Assembly (NCBI RefSeq): GCF_040932035.1
Contig: NZ_JBFRBB010000002.1
Span: 1,240,001-1,304,000 of the forward strand
DNA length: 64,000 bases
Direction of reading: 5' to 3'
Origin: Hoeflea_A sp040932035
GTDB taxonomy: Bacteria; Pseudomonadota; Alphaproteobacteria; Rhizobiales; Rhizobiaceae
The notes beneath the pieces are model-generated. The model made no database searches, was not told where the DNA came from, and saw only the letters and a program-made list of their open reading frames with translations. The first letter of the stretch is position 1. Every line of letters begins with the position of its first letter. Positions 1-10,172 of this stretch are shown here, one piece after another. Position numbers and translations under genes: made by a program.

Positions 1-1014
1 ATGGCGATGGCTGACAACGCGCCGACCGTAAAGCGATCCTTCGTTTTTTATCTGGTGCCGGATTTTTCACTTATTGCATTTGCGACTGCGATCGAACCGT
101 TGCGGCTTGCCAACAGGATGCTCGGATACGAAGCATACAAATGGCGCGTTTCGTCCTTCGATGCCCAGCCTGTTGTCGCATCCAACGGCATTGAGGTTTC
201 AGCAACGACATCGCTCGACGAGGAGCGCCGGAACCTGTCGGGCGAAAAGCGCCCGTCAATGGTTTTTGTCTGCTCCGGCGTCAATGTTCAGGACTACGCG
301 CAGAAATCTGTGCACGCCTGGCTGCGGGAGGTGCACAACCGCAACATTTCCGTCGGCGGCCTGTGTACGGGCGCCTATGTTCTTGCAGCAGCGGGCCTTC
401 TGTCGGGCCGGCGCTGCGCCATACACTGGGAGGATCTTCCGGGTTTTTCCGAAAAGTTTCCACTCGCCGAGGTCTATGCCGATCTCTATGAGACGGATGA
501 AAATGTCTACACCTGCGCCGGCGGAACGGCATCGCTCGACATGATGCTGAACCTTATTGGCGAGGACCACGACGACAATCTCGTCAACCGCGTGTGCGAG
601 CAGGCCTTGACCGACCGCGTCCGCAATCCGCATGACCGCCAGCGCCTGCCGCTTCGCGCGCGCCTCGGCGTGCAGAACTCCAAAGTCCTGTCGATCATCG
701 AATTGATGGAAGGCAACCTCTCCGAGCCGCTATCGCTGCTCGAGATCGCCGAATATGCCGGTCTTTCACGCCGCCAGATCGAGCGCCTGTTCCGCCAGGA
801 AATGGGCCGCTCCCCTGCCCGCTACTATCTGGAAATTAGACTCGACCGGGCCCGGCACTTGCTGATCCAGTCCTCCATGCCTGTGGTCGAAGTGGCAGTC
901 GCCTGCGGTTTTGTCTCGGCATCGCATTTTTCCAAATGCTATCGCGAACTCTACGGCCGCTCGCCGCAGCAGGAACGCGCCGATCGCAAGCAATTGCTGA
1001 CATCGGCTGCCTGA
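1..1014 (+). CDS. GlxA/GbdR-family AraC-type transcriptional regulator
   Basis: The 337-aa protein has an N-terminal DJ-1/PfpI (class I glutamine amidotransferase-like) domain, about residues 12-200, with the nucleophile-elbow-like CTGAY (Cys122). A C-terminal AraC double helix-turn-helix covers about residues 225-330, including RRQIERLFRQEMGRSP and CGFVSASHFSKCYRELYG. In GbdR/CdhR/ArgR-type members the amidotransferase-like domain senses a ligand rather than catalysing. The dimethylglycine-dehydrogenase-like gene lies 0.8 kb away on the opposite strand, so control of betaine or methylated-glycine catabolism is a reasonable inference. The reading frame opens at base 1 with ATG, with a second ATG at codon 3. 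Upstream sequence is not visible, so the true start could lie outside the window. Confidence 0.9.
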   Translation: MAMADNAPTVKRSFVFYLVPDFSLIAFATAIEPLRLANRMLGYEAYKWRVSSFDAQPVVASNGIEVSATTSLDEERRNLSGEKRPSMVFVCSGVNVQDYAQKSVHAWLREVHNRNISVGGLCTGAYVLAAAGLLSGRRCAIHWEDLPGFSEKFPLAEVYADLYETDENVYTCAGGTASLDMMLNLIGEDHDDNLVNRVCEQALTDRVRNPHDRQRLPLRARLGVQNSKVLSIIELMEGNLSEPLSLLEIAEYAGLSRRQIERLFRQEMGRSPARYYLEIRLDRARHLLIQSSMPVVEVAVACGFVSASHFSKCYRELYGRSPQQERADRKQLLTSAA

Positions 1015-1237
1015 TTCAATTGAGGTTCCTGGCTGTATAACATGCAGCCGGCGCATTTCTTCTTGCTGCAGGCCGCAACGTTTGTCCGGCATCTGTGGAT
1101 TACCGGGCGCACCTCTAGACCATATATTCAACTCTAAGTAGATGTACGAATGCTGAGAGAATACAAGTTCTCCAGTGACTTGGTCTGTTTTCATCACATC
1201 GTCGGATACCACTCGGCGCCACTTTTGGGAGTACATT

Positions 1238-1621
1238 GTGTCTCGCCTCAAATTAATTTTCAGTTGTAGTTTGGTTGTGCTTCTGGCTGCCTGCACAACG
1301 TCATCACCACCACCCGCCGGCGATTCACTGGCCGGCTGGAAAGGCAATGTTAAACGCGCCCTGCCGGTTTCACGCGCTGTATCTTATGGGGGTTGTAACA
1401 AGGCGGTCAGCGACTATGTCGCGGCAAGCGGTCATTCCGCCTATGCCTCAACCGATCTGACCGCTGCGGCCTACAACGAAAAGATTGTAATCTGCGGAGC
1501 TGCCTTGAATGCAAGGACAGTCGAGCAGGCCGAAGCTGCCGCACTGAAACAATGTCAAAATGGAACCCGAAAATGGTCCAGCGCCTATTCGGGCAAATGC
1601 GAGATCCATGCGTCAAAATAA
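1238..1621 (+). CDS. Small secreted lipoprotein, function unknown
   Basis: I chose GTG at 1238 because TGGGAG lies 7-8 bases upstream and because it places a classical lipoprotein signal at the N-terminus (SRLKLIFSCSLVVLLAAC, lipobox LAAC). The longer ATG frame from 1175 would put a hydrophilic extension before it. The mature part, about 108 residues, carries three further cysteines (GGC, VICGAAL, KCEIHA plus KQCQNG) and an Ala-rich helix. It loosely resembles the DUF4189-type cysteine-rich exported proteins, but I do not claim membership. It is predicted to be acylated and held in the periplasm. No operon partner is visible: the flanking genes are separated or convergent. Confidence 0.7.
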   Translation: MSRLKLIFSCSLVVLLAACTTSSPPPAGDSLAGWKGNVKRALPVSRAVSYGGCNKAVSDYVAASGHSAYASTDLTAAAYNEKIVICGAALNARTVEQAEAAALKQCQNGTRKWSSAYSGKCEIHASK

Positions 1622-1743
1622 AATACCCGCGCCGTAAAGGCCATTGAGTTCAGTGGCTTACTCAATATCAGGTCCGGTTTATCGGAGTTAAAGGCCCATA
1701 CCGCAGGCTGCCCGGCTCGAATATCTGTAGCAACCTCACAAAA

Positions 1744-1766
1744 AAGGCGGCTCGAGGAGCCGCCTT
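1744..1766 (-). terminator. Rho-independent terminator of the dehydrogenase gene
   Basis: A perfect 10-bp stem, AAGGCGGCTC / GAGCCGCCTT with a 3-nt loop, is followed on the minus strand by TTTTT. It lies about 25 bp past the stop codon of the minus-strand gene at 1791-4301. Confidence 0.85.
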
Positions 1767-1790
1767 ATTCATTTGTATCGGATGAACCGC

Positions 1791-4301
1791 CTACGCGCGA
1801 AGCGCTTCGTTATCGACATCAAACGGGCTTTCATCGATCACGGTCGCCCTGTGGAGATTGCCCAGGATCTTGATCTGCAGCTCCGTCCCGGCCGCGCTGA
1901 GGTCCGGACGCACCATCGCCAGTGCCAGCGACTTGCCCAGCCGGTACCCATAGCTGCCGTGCGTCGCACGTCCGATGAGCTCTCCGTTCTGGTAGATGGC
2001 TTCACTTCCACGCGCATCGGCATCGGTAACATCGTGCACTTCAAGCGTCACGAAGTTCCACTTCAGCCCTTCCTCACGTGCCCTCACCACCGCATCACGG
2101 CCGATAAAGTCACCCTTGTTGGGTTTGACGAAACGGTCGAGGCCAGATTCGAATGCATTGTATTCGATCGACAATTCGCGCGGGATCAGGCGGTAGGATT
2201 TTTCGACTGCCATCGCCGTCATTGCCCGGATGCCGAACGGTTTGATACCGAATTCCGCGCCGGCTTCCATGACCAGGTCGAAGATGGTGTTCTGCTGCTC
2301 CATCGGATGATGCAGCTCCCAGCCAAGCTCACCGACAAAGTTGACGCGCAGCGCATGGGCGCTCGCCGGACCGACATTGATCTGCTTTCCTGAAAGCCAC
2401 GGGAAATCGGCATTTTCCAGGCTGGTTCTTGTCAGTTTCTGAAGCACGTCCCGCGCTCGCGGACCGGCAAGAACCAGCACGCCCATCCGCTCGGTTATCG
2501 CGTTAAGCCGCACGGAACCGTCGGTAGGCGCCAATTTGCGCAGATAGTCGTGGTCATGCGCCTCGAATGCACCGGCGGAAACCAGATAAAAACGGCCGGG
2601 CGCCCACTCGTAGACGGTGAATTCGGAACGCACGCCGCCATTCTGGGTCAACAGATGAGCCAGTGCGATGCGCCCGCGCTTTTTTGGGATCGAGTTGGCA
2701 AGGATCGAATCGAGCCATTCACGCGCTCCCGGCCCGCTGACTTCCATCTTGGCAAAGGCCGACATGTCGAGCAGGCCGACATTCTCGTGCACATTTTTGA
2801 CCTCGCTGCCGACATGCTCGAAATAGTTGGAACGGCGGAACGACCAGATTTCCTTGACCTTGTTGTCCGCATCGGGTTCCGGGTGGTTGTGGTTGGTCCA
2901 CACATCCGGCTTTTCGATGCTGTCGACGTCGATGCCGTAGCCTTCCGGCGCAAACCAGTTGGGCCGTTCCCAGCCATAGACCGAGCCGAAGACGGCACCG
3001 AGATCCTTCATGCGGTCATAACAAGGTGTGCGCTTCAGCGGGCGCGCCGCCTGCCGTTCCTCGTCCGGATAGTGAACGGTAAAGACATTGGCGTAGGTCT
3101 CCTCGTTCTTTTCTTTCAGGTAGCCTTCGGTCGCATAGGGACCGAAGCGGCGCGGATCGACACCCATCATGTCGATGGTCGGCTCACCATCAACGATCCA
3201 CTCGGCAAGCTGCCAACCGGCACCGCCGGCGGCCGTCACACCGAAGGAATGGCCTTCGTTGAGCCAGAAGTTCTTTTTGCCGGGAGCCGGTCCGATAATG
3301 GGCGAACCGTCCGGCGTATTGGCGATGGCGCCGTTATAGACCTTCTTGATACCCGCTTCGCCGAAATAGGGCACGCGCTCGATGGCCGTTTCGATATGCG
3401 GCATCAGCCGTTCCAGGTCTTCCTGGAAAAGCTCGTATTCGGATTCGTCCGACGGCCCATCCACATAACAGCATGGTGCGCCTTTCTCGTATGGCCCAAG
3501 CAGCAGGCCGCCGGCTTCCTCGCGCATGTACCAGGAGGAATCGGATTCACGCAGCACGCAAAGCTCGGCGCCGCCCTCGGCACGGAATTTCTGAATTTCC
3601 GGATGCGCTTCTGTAACGATGTACTGATGCTCGACCGGGATGACCGGGACATCCAGCCCCACCATGGCGCCGGTCTTGCGCGCAAAATTGCCGCTGCAGG
3701 AGATCACGTGCTCGCAGGTGACATCGCCCTTATCGGTTTTGATCAGCCACTGCCCGTCCTCGAGCTGTTCAATGCCCGCGACGGTCGTGTTGCGGTAGAT
3801 CGTGGCACCGCGGTCGCGCGCGCCTTTCGCCAGCGCCTGGGTCAGGTCCGCCGGCTGGATGTAACCGTCTTCCGGGTGGCTGATCGCGCCAAGCAGACCG
3901 TCCGTATTCACATAGGGCCACTTTTCCTTGATCTCTTCGGGCGTCATCCGCTCGACATCGATACCGATCGTCTCGGCGACACCCATATAATACTCATATT
4001 CGTCGAGCCGATCCTGCGTGCGGGCAAGGCGAACATTGGTCACCTTGCGAAAGCCGGTGTCCATGCCGGTTTCCTCGGCCAGTTCCTGATAGAAGCGGAC
4101 GGAGTATTTGTGGATCTGCCCGACCGAATAGCTCATGTTGAAAAGCGGCAGCAGGCCGGCCGCGTGCCAGGTGGAGCCGGAAGTCAATTCCTTGCGTTCA
4201 ATGAGAATGACGTCGTCCCAGCCCTTCCTGGCCAGGTGATAGAGCGTCGAGACGCCGACAACGCCCCCGCCGATTACAACTGCACGCGCGCTGCTTTTCA
4301 T
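1791..4301 (-). CDS. FAD-dependent dehydrogenase with GcvT domain (dimethylglycine/sarcosine dehydrogenase family)
   Basis: The 836-aa enzyme has an N-terminal FAD/NAD(P) Rossmann motif (VVIGGGVVGVSTLYHLARKG), then SGSTWHAAGLLP, in which the His is the covalent-FAD residue of DMGDH. The DAO fold covers about residues 1-400. The C-terminal 400 residues form the folate-binding GcvT/aminomethyltransferase domains (GELGWELHHP, ANFVKPNKGDFIGRD-like region). The family oxidatively demethylates methylated glycines and passes one-carbon units to tetrahydrofolate. The start at 4301 (MKSSARAVVIGG) fits the family and has GGAAAGG upstream. An in-frame ATG at 4394 would add 31 atypical residues. A TATAAT box lies upstream and a terminator downstream, so it is probably monocistronic. 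Exact substrate is unproven. Confidence 0.88.
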   Translation of the reverse strand: MKSSARAVVIGGGVVGVSTLYHLARKGWDDVILIERKELTSGSTWHAAGLLPLFNMSYSVGQIHKYSVRFYQELAEETGMDTGFRKVTNVRLARTQDRLDEYEYYMGVAETIGIDVERMTPEEIKEKWPYVNTDGLLGAISHPEDGYIQPADLTQALAKGARDRGATIYRNTTVAGIEQLEDGQWLIKTDKGDVTCEHVISCSGNFARKTGAMVGLDVPVIPVEHQYIVTEAHPEIQKFRAEGGAELCVLRESDSSWYMREEAGGLLLGPYEKGAPCCYVDGPSDESEYELFQEDLERLMPHIETAIERVPYFGEAGIKKVYNGAIANTPDGSPIIGPAPGKKNFWLNEGHSFGVTAAGGAGWQLAEWIVDGEPTIDMMGVDPRRFGPYATEGYLKEKNEETYANVFTVHYPDEERQAARPLKRTPCYDRMKDLGAVFGSVYGWERPNWFAPEGYGIDVDSIEKPDVWTNHNHPEPDADNKVKEIWSFRRSNYFEHVGSEVKNVHENVGLLDMSAFAKMEVSGPGAREWLDSILANSIPKKRGRIALAHLLTQNGGVRSEFTVYEWAPGRFYLVSAGAFEAHDHDYLRKLAPTDGSVRLNAITERMGVLVLAGPRARDVLQKLTRTSLENADFPWLSGKQINVGPASAHALRVNFVGELGWELHHPMEQQNTIFDLVMEAGAEFGIKPFGIRAMTAMAVEKSYRLIPRELSIEYNAFESGLDRFVKPNKGDFIGRDAVVRAREEGLKWNFVTLEVHDVTDADARGSEAIYQNGELIGRATHGSYGYRLGKSLALAMVRPDLSAAGTELQIKILGNLHRATVIDESPFDVDNEALRA

Positions 4302-4405
4302 CTTCTTTGCCCTTTCCGCGACCCGCATTGCGGATCCGTTCCTCAGCATTGCAAATGCGTCACCCAATCCGATGATGGCATAGCGGGTCGGCATTCACCT
4401 TGCGT

Positions 4406-4411
4406 ATTATA
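4406..4411 (-). promoter_or_regulatory. Candidate -10 box (TATAAT) for the dehydrogenase gene
   Basis: On the minus strand a perfect TATAAT lies about 105 bp before the chosen ATG at 4301. Only a weak -35 (GGTTTA-like, about 17 bp upstream) is seen. It would give a leader of about 100 nt, in which I see no recognised riboswitch. Confidence 0.45.
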
Positions 4412-4540
4412 AGCCAAAAGCTCCGGGATAAACCGCACCCATGCGAAGTCCCGTTAAACCTTGGGGCAAATATGAACCTCGCCACCTGTCGCGTATCGCC
4501 TGTTTGCGACATGCAAAAAACGGGCGACGACAAGCACCGC

Positions 4541-4558
4541 AATCAATTGCAATTGATT
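4541..4558. promoter_or_regulatory. Perfect 18-bp palindrome, possible operator
   Basis: AATCAATTGCAATTGATT is self-complementary over all 18 bases. It lies 36 bp past the end of the GT-C-like gene and about 240 bp before the dehydrogenase start. On the plus strand it is followed by TTTT, but no plus-strand gene ends here, so an operator is more likely than a terminator. Confidence 0.4.
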
Positions 4559-4593
4559 TTTTGTCTTAAACCGCTTTGCAGCGCTTCAGGCAA

Positions 4594-5811
4594 TCAGCGA
4601 AGACGGGCAAGATCGAAGCGAGGCTTCCAGCTTTCAATGAGCAGAACGGCGGTCAAAAGCACGTAGAGAAAATACACCCGGTCGTCCGGCAACGGGAACG
4701 AGGCAAACTTGCCTGCCACGCAAAGGACTTGCGCGAGGAGAAGTGTCGCCGCTACACCGACAGGCTCTTTGCCGGTCCTGCGTAGAACCACCCAGCAAAG
4801 CAGCAGGATCGCGCTGATCGCCAACCAGACATTGTAGCGAATGGCCACGCTCACACCCCGCACCAGCGCCTTGATATAGGTTTCAATACTGAATGCCGGA
4901 TCAAAGCTGTTCATGTCGTTCTGCAGTTCGACATTGGAGAACACGAAATGCGGCCACCAGCCGGGGTGACCGGAATTGCGGGTGATGAGGAAATAGCCGA
5001 CAAGCGCCAGTGCGAATGCCGACAGCATGGGCAGCTTCCTGCCGCCAATCATCAGTGTTGCAAGCAGAAGCGCAAAGATGAAGATGATGCCGTCAGGCCT
5101 GATTGCGAAGGCGATCAGCATGACCGGAACGGCCCACCAGTCCTGTCCTGTGCGAAGAAGATACACTGCGACAAGGAATGCCGCGAAGGTCATCAGGTCC
5201 GGATTGGCCAATTGCCCCATGGTCAAAAAACCGGTCGCCAGCATGAATGGCGCGAGGATCAATGTGCCTTCGATGGCATTGTAGCGGCGCAGCCAGAGAA
5301 GGAGCACCAGCCCGATAACGAGGACGCATACGGCATTTATGATCTGTGTCGCCTCGACATAGCCGACGATCGGTCCCAGTAGACGCAGATATTCGATATA
5401 GCCGTATTTCACCCGGTACATGCCGAGCTGTGAGTTGAAGAACGCGGCATTCTCATATTGCGCCATATTATAGGCATTGCCCATCGTCAGCGTATGGAAC
5501 TGCGCGGGGCTTGCCGCCGTTTCCATGATGCCCCAGACACGCGCGTGCAGGGCTTCGGGGTCAGCGATCTCGTTCTCCATTGCGACGGCAATGTAGGGCG
5601 CCATATCCCAGTTGTGCTCCGGCTTGACGAGAGCGCCAACCGCAACTGCAATGATGACAAGTGCAAACAGGACCGGAGCTACCACCCGAACGAAACCCGG
5701 GGTCACCAGTTGCTCGAGCGAGCCGCCTATGCGCCCTATAAAGCCGGACGCCGGTTCAGAGCGCGTATTTTCCTCGCTCCCGTCTGCCCATTTGATGTCA
5801 GCATTTTGCAT
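4594..5811 (-). CDS. Polytopic membrane protein, putative GT-C-fold glycosyltransferase
   Basis: This 405-aa protein has a cytosolic N-terminal 40 residues, then about eight to nine hydrophobic segments. The first (about residues 41-61) is followed by a loop with EHNWDMAPYIAVAMENE. An acidic motif in the first extracytoplasmic loop (here Asp69 and Glu79) is the hallmark of GT-C enzymes that use polyprenyl-phosphate sugars. I do not recognise a named family. It is the last gene of the HAD-UbiA/DprE1-like operon, 41 bp after the aminotransferase, which makes it the natural candidate for transfer of the lipid-linked sugar outside the membrane. Alternatives are a DUF2029-like mannosyltransferase or a non-catalytic transporter. 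Confidence 0.6.
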   Translation of the reverse strand: MQNADIKWADGSEENTRSEPASGFIGRIGGSLEQLVTPGFVRVVAPVLFALVIIAVAVGALVKPEHNWDMAPYIAVAMENEIADPEALHARVWGIMETAASPAQFHTLTMGNAYNMAQYENAAFFNSQLGMYRVKYGYIEYLRLLGPIVGYVEATQIINAVCVLVIGLVLLLWLRRYNAIEGTLILAPFMLATGFLTMGQLANPDLMTFAAFLVAVYLLRTGQDWWAVPVMLIAFAIRPDGIIFIFALLLATLMIGGRKLPMLSAFALALVGYFLITRNSGHPGWWPHFVFSNVELQNDMNSFDPAFSIETYIKALVRGVSVAIRYNVWLAISAILLLCWVVLRRTGKEPVGVAATLLLAQVLCVAGKFASFPLPDDRVYFLYVLLTAVLLIESWKPRFDLARLR

Positions 5812-5852
5812 GCGTTCCGCCCTTCATCATCACAGCCCCGTCCGGACCGAAG

Positions 5853-7268
<1,416 letters not shown>

Positions 7269-7277
7269 GGTCCTGCC

Positions 7278-8297
7278 TCAGGCTGTGGCGCTGGGTTTGG
7301 AGGTCGCCGACGGCGTGCTATGGCCGGCGCTCAGATTGCCGCGGTACTCGTCATAGGCCGAAATCAGCATGTCTTCGTCGCGGTAATCCGCAGTCCAGCC
7401 CAGCTGCTGCTTGGCCTTGGTGCAGTCGAGAATGCACATCTCGTCGGCAATGAGATACTGTTCCGGATCCATGATCGGCAGATTGATGAGATCGAAGAGA
7501 TCCAGAGTGCGCTTGACGGCCCAGCCGGGTGTCGGCAGCAGGAAGGATTTCGATCCGGCATGCTTGATGAGGTCGCCGAGCAGCTTGCGCACCGGCGGTG
7601 GGTTGTCCGAACCAAGATTATAAGCTTCGTTTGGAACACCCGATTTCCACGCCAAGCGCGCGGCTTCGGCGCAATCGAACACCGAGATGAACTGGTAGGG
7701 GTTGCGCCCCGATCCGATCATCGGCACCGGCAGATTGTAATCGACCAGCTTGAAAAGCTTCGACAGGATGCCAAGCCGTCCCGGCCCGATGATCAGGCGC
7801 GGTCGAAACAGCGAAATGCGCATGCCCTTCTCACGCCACTCTGCTGCGAGCCCTTCCGTCTTCCACTTTGAAAGGCCGTATTCGCCCAGTGGATTGGCGG
7901 GGTGTTCCTCGGTTTGCGGATAGGTGAAGGTATGACCGTAGACCATGTCCGTGGTGTAGTGCACCAGCTTGCTGGCATCACTTGCGGCCATTTTCTCGAT
8001 AATGTTTTCAGTGCCGTAATAGTTGACCGGCCAAAAAAATTCATGGCGCTTGGCGCGGATCTGCAATGGTGACAGCATTTTGGCCGACAGGTTATAGACC
8101 ATGTCGTCGGCATCGATATCGACCTGGGAGAACTGTCCCTTGTCGGTCACATCGAGCTTGATGAACCGGCAGTTAGCATAATGAGGCAGGCTGTCCTTGG
8201 CGATATCGCAGACCACAACCTCTTCGCCGTCCTTGACGAGTCTTGCCGCCAGATGACGGCCGACAAACCCGTCGCCTCCAAAAATTACATGCTTCAT
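7278..8297 (-). CDS. NAD-dependent epimerase/dehydratase family protein (extended SDR)
   Basis: The 339-aa protein starts with the glycine-rich nucleotide-binding motif of extended SDRs (VIFGGDGFVGRHLA). It has the catalytic YxxxK in EYGLSKWKTEG with an upstream TTDMVYG Ser/Thr equivalent, and the usual substrate-binding C-terminal part. The start codon overlaps the stop of the preceding SMR gene (ATGA). Extended SDRs act on nucleotide-sugars or on similar cyclic ketones and alcohols. In this operon it could supply the reduction done by DprE2 in mycobacteria, although DprE2 is a classical, shorter SDR. The last 15 or so residues (Ser/Thr/Pro-rich) look disordered. Confidence 0.85.
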   Translation of the reverse strand: MKHVIFGGDGFVGRHLAARLVKDGEEVVVCDIAKDSLPHYANCRFIKLDVTDKGQFSQVDIDADDMVYNLSAKMLSPLQIRAKRHEFFWPVNYYGTENIIEKMAASDASKLVHYTTDMVYGHTFTYPQTEEHPANPLGEYGLSKWKTEGLAAEWREKGMRISLFRPRLIIGPGRLGILSKLFKLVDYNLPVPMIGSGRNPYQFISVFDCAEAARLAWKSGVPNEAYNLGSDNPPPVRKLLGDLIKHAGSKSFLLPTPGWAVKRTLDLFDLINLPIMDPEQYLIADEMCILDCTKAKQQLGWTADYRDEDMLISAYDEYRGNLSAGHSTPSATSKPSATA

Positions 8298-8728
8298 GTG
8301 TCAAGCTCGCTGATTGTTGTTGCTTCGGGACTGTTTGATGCGATTTCACGCGGATCATTTTTGCCGGACTGTGCGATCAGCACCGTTCCGACGCAGATGA
8401 ACGCGATACCGCCAATGCGCCAGGCATTGAGGTCTTCCTTGAAAATCACATAGGCAAACACGGCCACGGCCACATAGGCCAGGCTGAGGAACGGATAGGC
8501 GAAGGAAAGCTCCACCTTCGACAGAACGTAAAGATGCGATGCCATTGATATGACAAACGTCACCAGCCCCGCGAACACCCATGGATGGAAAACGATCTGC
8601 AGGATTTTCAAAATGATGTTCTCGCCGGCAAACTCCAGCGGTCCGAGGCTGAGCATGCCCTGTTTGAGCATCAGCTGCGCCGCGGCGTTCGTCAGCACCG
8701 TAAACAATATAAACGGGATGTAGTTCAT
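8294..8728 (-). CDS. Small multidrug resistance (SMR)/ArnE-like membrane protein
   Basis: The start at 8728 (MNYIPFILFTVLTNAAAQLML) is preceded by GGGGAG at a spacing of about 7. The upstream extension of the frame to 8875 is not conserved-looking. The 144-aa product has four predicted helices and the EamA/SMR ending FKEDLNAWRIGGIAFICVG. ArnE/ArnF-type members help flip undecaprenyl-phosphate-aminoarabinose across the inner membrane. Sitting between a DprE1-like oxidase and an SDR, it is well placed to flip the prenyl-phosphate sugar made by this operon. The acidic residue used by drug-exporting SMR proteins in helix 1 (Glu14 of EmrE) is absent from helix 1, which argues against drug efflux. 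Confidence 0.75.
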   Translation of the reverse strand: MNYIPFILFTVLTNAAAQLMLKQGMLSLGPLEFAGENIILKILQIVFHPWVFAGLVTFVISMASHLYVLSKVELSFAYPFLSLAYVAVAVFAYVIFKEDLNAWRIGGIAFICVGTVLIAQSGKNDPREIASNSPEATTISELDT

Positions 8729-8837
8729 TATGGCTCCCCACTTCGCCCTTTTGGTACCGGAAAATCCCCTAGATTTCGTGAATTGAAAGGGTAAAGAGAG
8801 TGTTGCGGTTTTGTGTAAAAAGCCGTTGGTGCAGAGA

Positions 8838-10172
8838 CTAAAAGCTCGCTGCGTGTCCCATCTGCGCGCCGGCAAATGTCATTGCGGTGCGGCTCCAGAA
8901 ATCCGACATCATGACCGGATCGCGCTTTTCTTCCAGTGCCCGCCAGTTCGGAAACGACGCTTCAAACGTTGCCGCTCTCATGCGCGCGTCCTTGTAGGGA
9001 TTTACCGCGCCGCCGGCCGCAACAACAATGTCATCCAGCGCATCGAGCAGCCGCAGTGTTCGCTCTCCCTGATTTGCAAAATCAAGAGTGAGCGTGAATC
9101 CCGGTCTCGGAAACGAAAAAACACCCGGAGATTTGATCGTTCCAAACCGTTTGAGCACAGTCAGGAATGACGCATGACCGTGCGTCTGGGCACATTCCAT
9201 CAACTTGACTGTCGTGTCGTAGCCGGTCAGTTCGGGATAGACGCTTTGATGCTGGAATAGACCGCGCGGACCATAAAGCCGGTTCCAGTGCCCGATTGCA
9301 TCCAGCGGATAGAAATAACTCTGCCACGATACATTGCGTACATGCTCGCCGGCTTTCTCCTTACGAAAAAAGGCCTCGTTGAATAGTTTTAATGTCAAAT
9401 TATTCAACAGATTAACCGGAGACGTGAAAGGAACGCTTAAAACCTGTTTGGTGCCCGCCTTCATGGGCGCGCCATCTTCCATGTGATCGCCGCCGAGCAA
9501 CAGTCCGCGTCCGAATTTCCTTCCCTTCGCAAGCTGGTCGATCCATGCGACGGCATATTCATGTGCATTATCGAATTCGGCGCAACGTTCAAAGTAGTCG
9601 TCGATACGGTCGAAACGCAGCGTGCGCTGTTGAATATCCGCTGATCCGACTTTCATGAGCCTGATCGCGGCGCGTGTGATCAGTCCGGTCAGCCCCATCC
9701 CACCGATCGTTGCGGCAAACAAATCGCTGTTTATGTCGGCAGAGCATTCAAGCGACCGGCCATCGCTGCGCAGGAGATTGAAGCCTGACACGTGAGAACC
9801 GAATGTGCCGCGCACGTGATGGTTCTTGCCATGAACGTCATTGGCGATGGCTCCGCCTACGGTGACGAACCTGGTCCCGGGCGTAACGGGAAGGAAAAAC
9901 CCGCGCGGAATGGCATAGTCGAGCACATCGCTCAACAGAACACCGGCCTCGCAGATCAGCTCCCCACTGTTTTCATCAAAGGAGAGAATGCGATTGGCCG
10001 CCCGGCTGTCGATCAGGCAGCCCGGGCTGTTGTGGCAACTGTCTCCGTAGGACCGGCCATTGCCGTAGGGCAGCCAGGACACTCCATCCCTGAGTGTTTG
10101 CGCAGTCAGACCGCTGACTTCACGCGCCTTGCGTCGGGCGCGAACGTTCCTGCCCCAGCTATCGTAGCTCAT
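8838..10172 (-). CDS. FAD-binding oxidoreductase, DprE1-like (prenylphosphoryl-ribose 2'-oxidase)
   Basis: The 444-aa protein has an N-terminal FAD_binding_4 (VAO/PCMH) domain (LPYGNGRSYGDS, GGAIANDVHGKNHHVRG at about 106-122) and a C-terminal ALO-like domain. GGAIAxDxHGKNHH is the DprE1 signature. The catalytic lysine of mycobacterial DprE1 (Lys418) appears kept as Lys394 in NPYKDAR. The position of the benzothiazinone-reactive Cys387 aligns with Thr362 (GFTLTLDF). DprE1 oxidises the 2'-OH of decaprenylphosphoryl-ribose to the ketone. ATG overlaps the stop of the UbiA fusion by 4 bp (ATGA), so the two are translationally coupled, consistent with consecutive steps. About 110 bp separate it from the SMR gene. 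Confidence 0.85.
   Translation of the reverse strand: MSYDSWGRNVRARRKAREVSGLTAQTLRDGVSWLPYGNGRSYGDSCHNSPGCLIDSRAANRILSFDENSGELICEAGVLLSDVLDYAIPRGFFLPVTPGTRFVTVGGAIANDVHGKNHHVRGTFGSHVSGFNLLRSDGRSLECSADINSDLFAATIGGMGLTGLITRAAIRLMKVGSADIQQRTLRFDRIDDYFERCAEFDNAHEYAVAWIDQLAKGRKFGRGLLLGGDHMEDGAPMKAGTKQVLSVPFTSPVNLLNNLTLKLFNEAFFRKEKAGEHVRNVSWQSYFYPLDAIGHWNRLYGPRGLFQHQSVYPELTGYDTTVKLMECAQTHGHASFLTVLKRFGTIKSPGVFSFPRPGFTLTLDFANQGERTLRLLDALDDIVVAAGGAVNPYKDARMRAATFEASFPNWRALEEKRDPVMMSDFWSRTAMTFAGAQMGHAASF

Noticed and set aside
4302..4405. Riboswitch in the leader of the dehydrogenase gene (for example glycine type)
   Set aside because: No conserved glycine-riboswitch core or terminator/antiterminator pair could be recognised in the roughly 100-nt leader.
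2550..4412. 620-aa plus-strand open frame
   Set aside because: It is antisense to the dehydrogenase gene, whose FAD and GcvT motifs are unmistakable. The antisense product has no recognisable domain.
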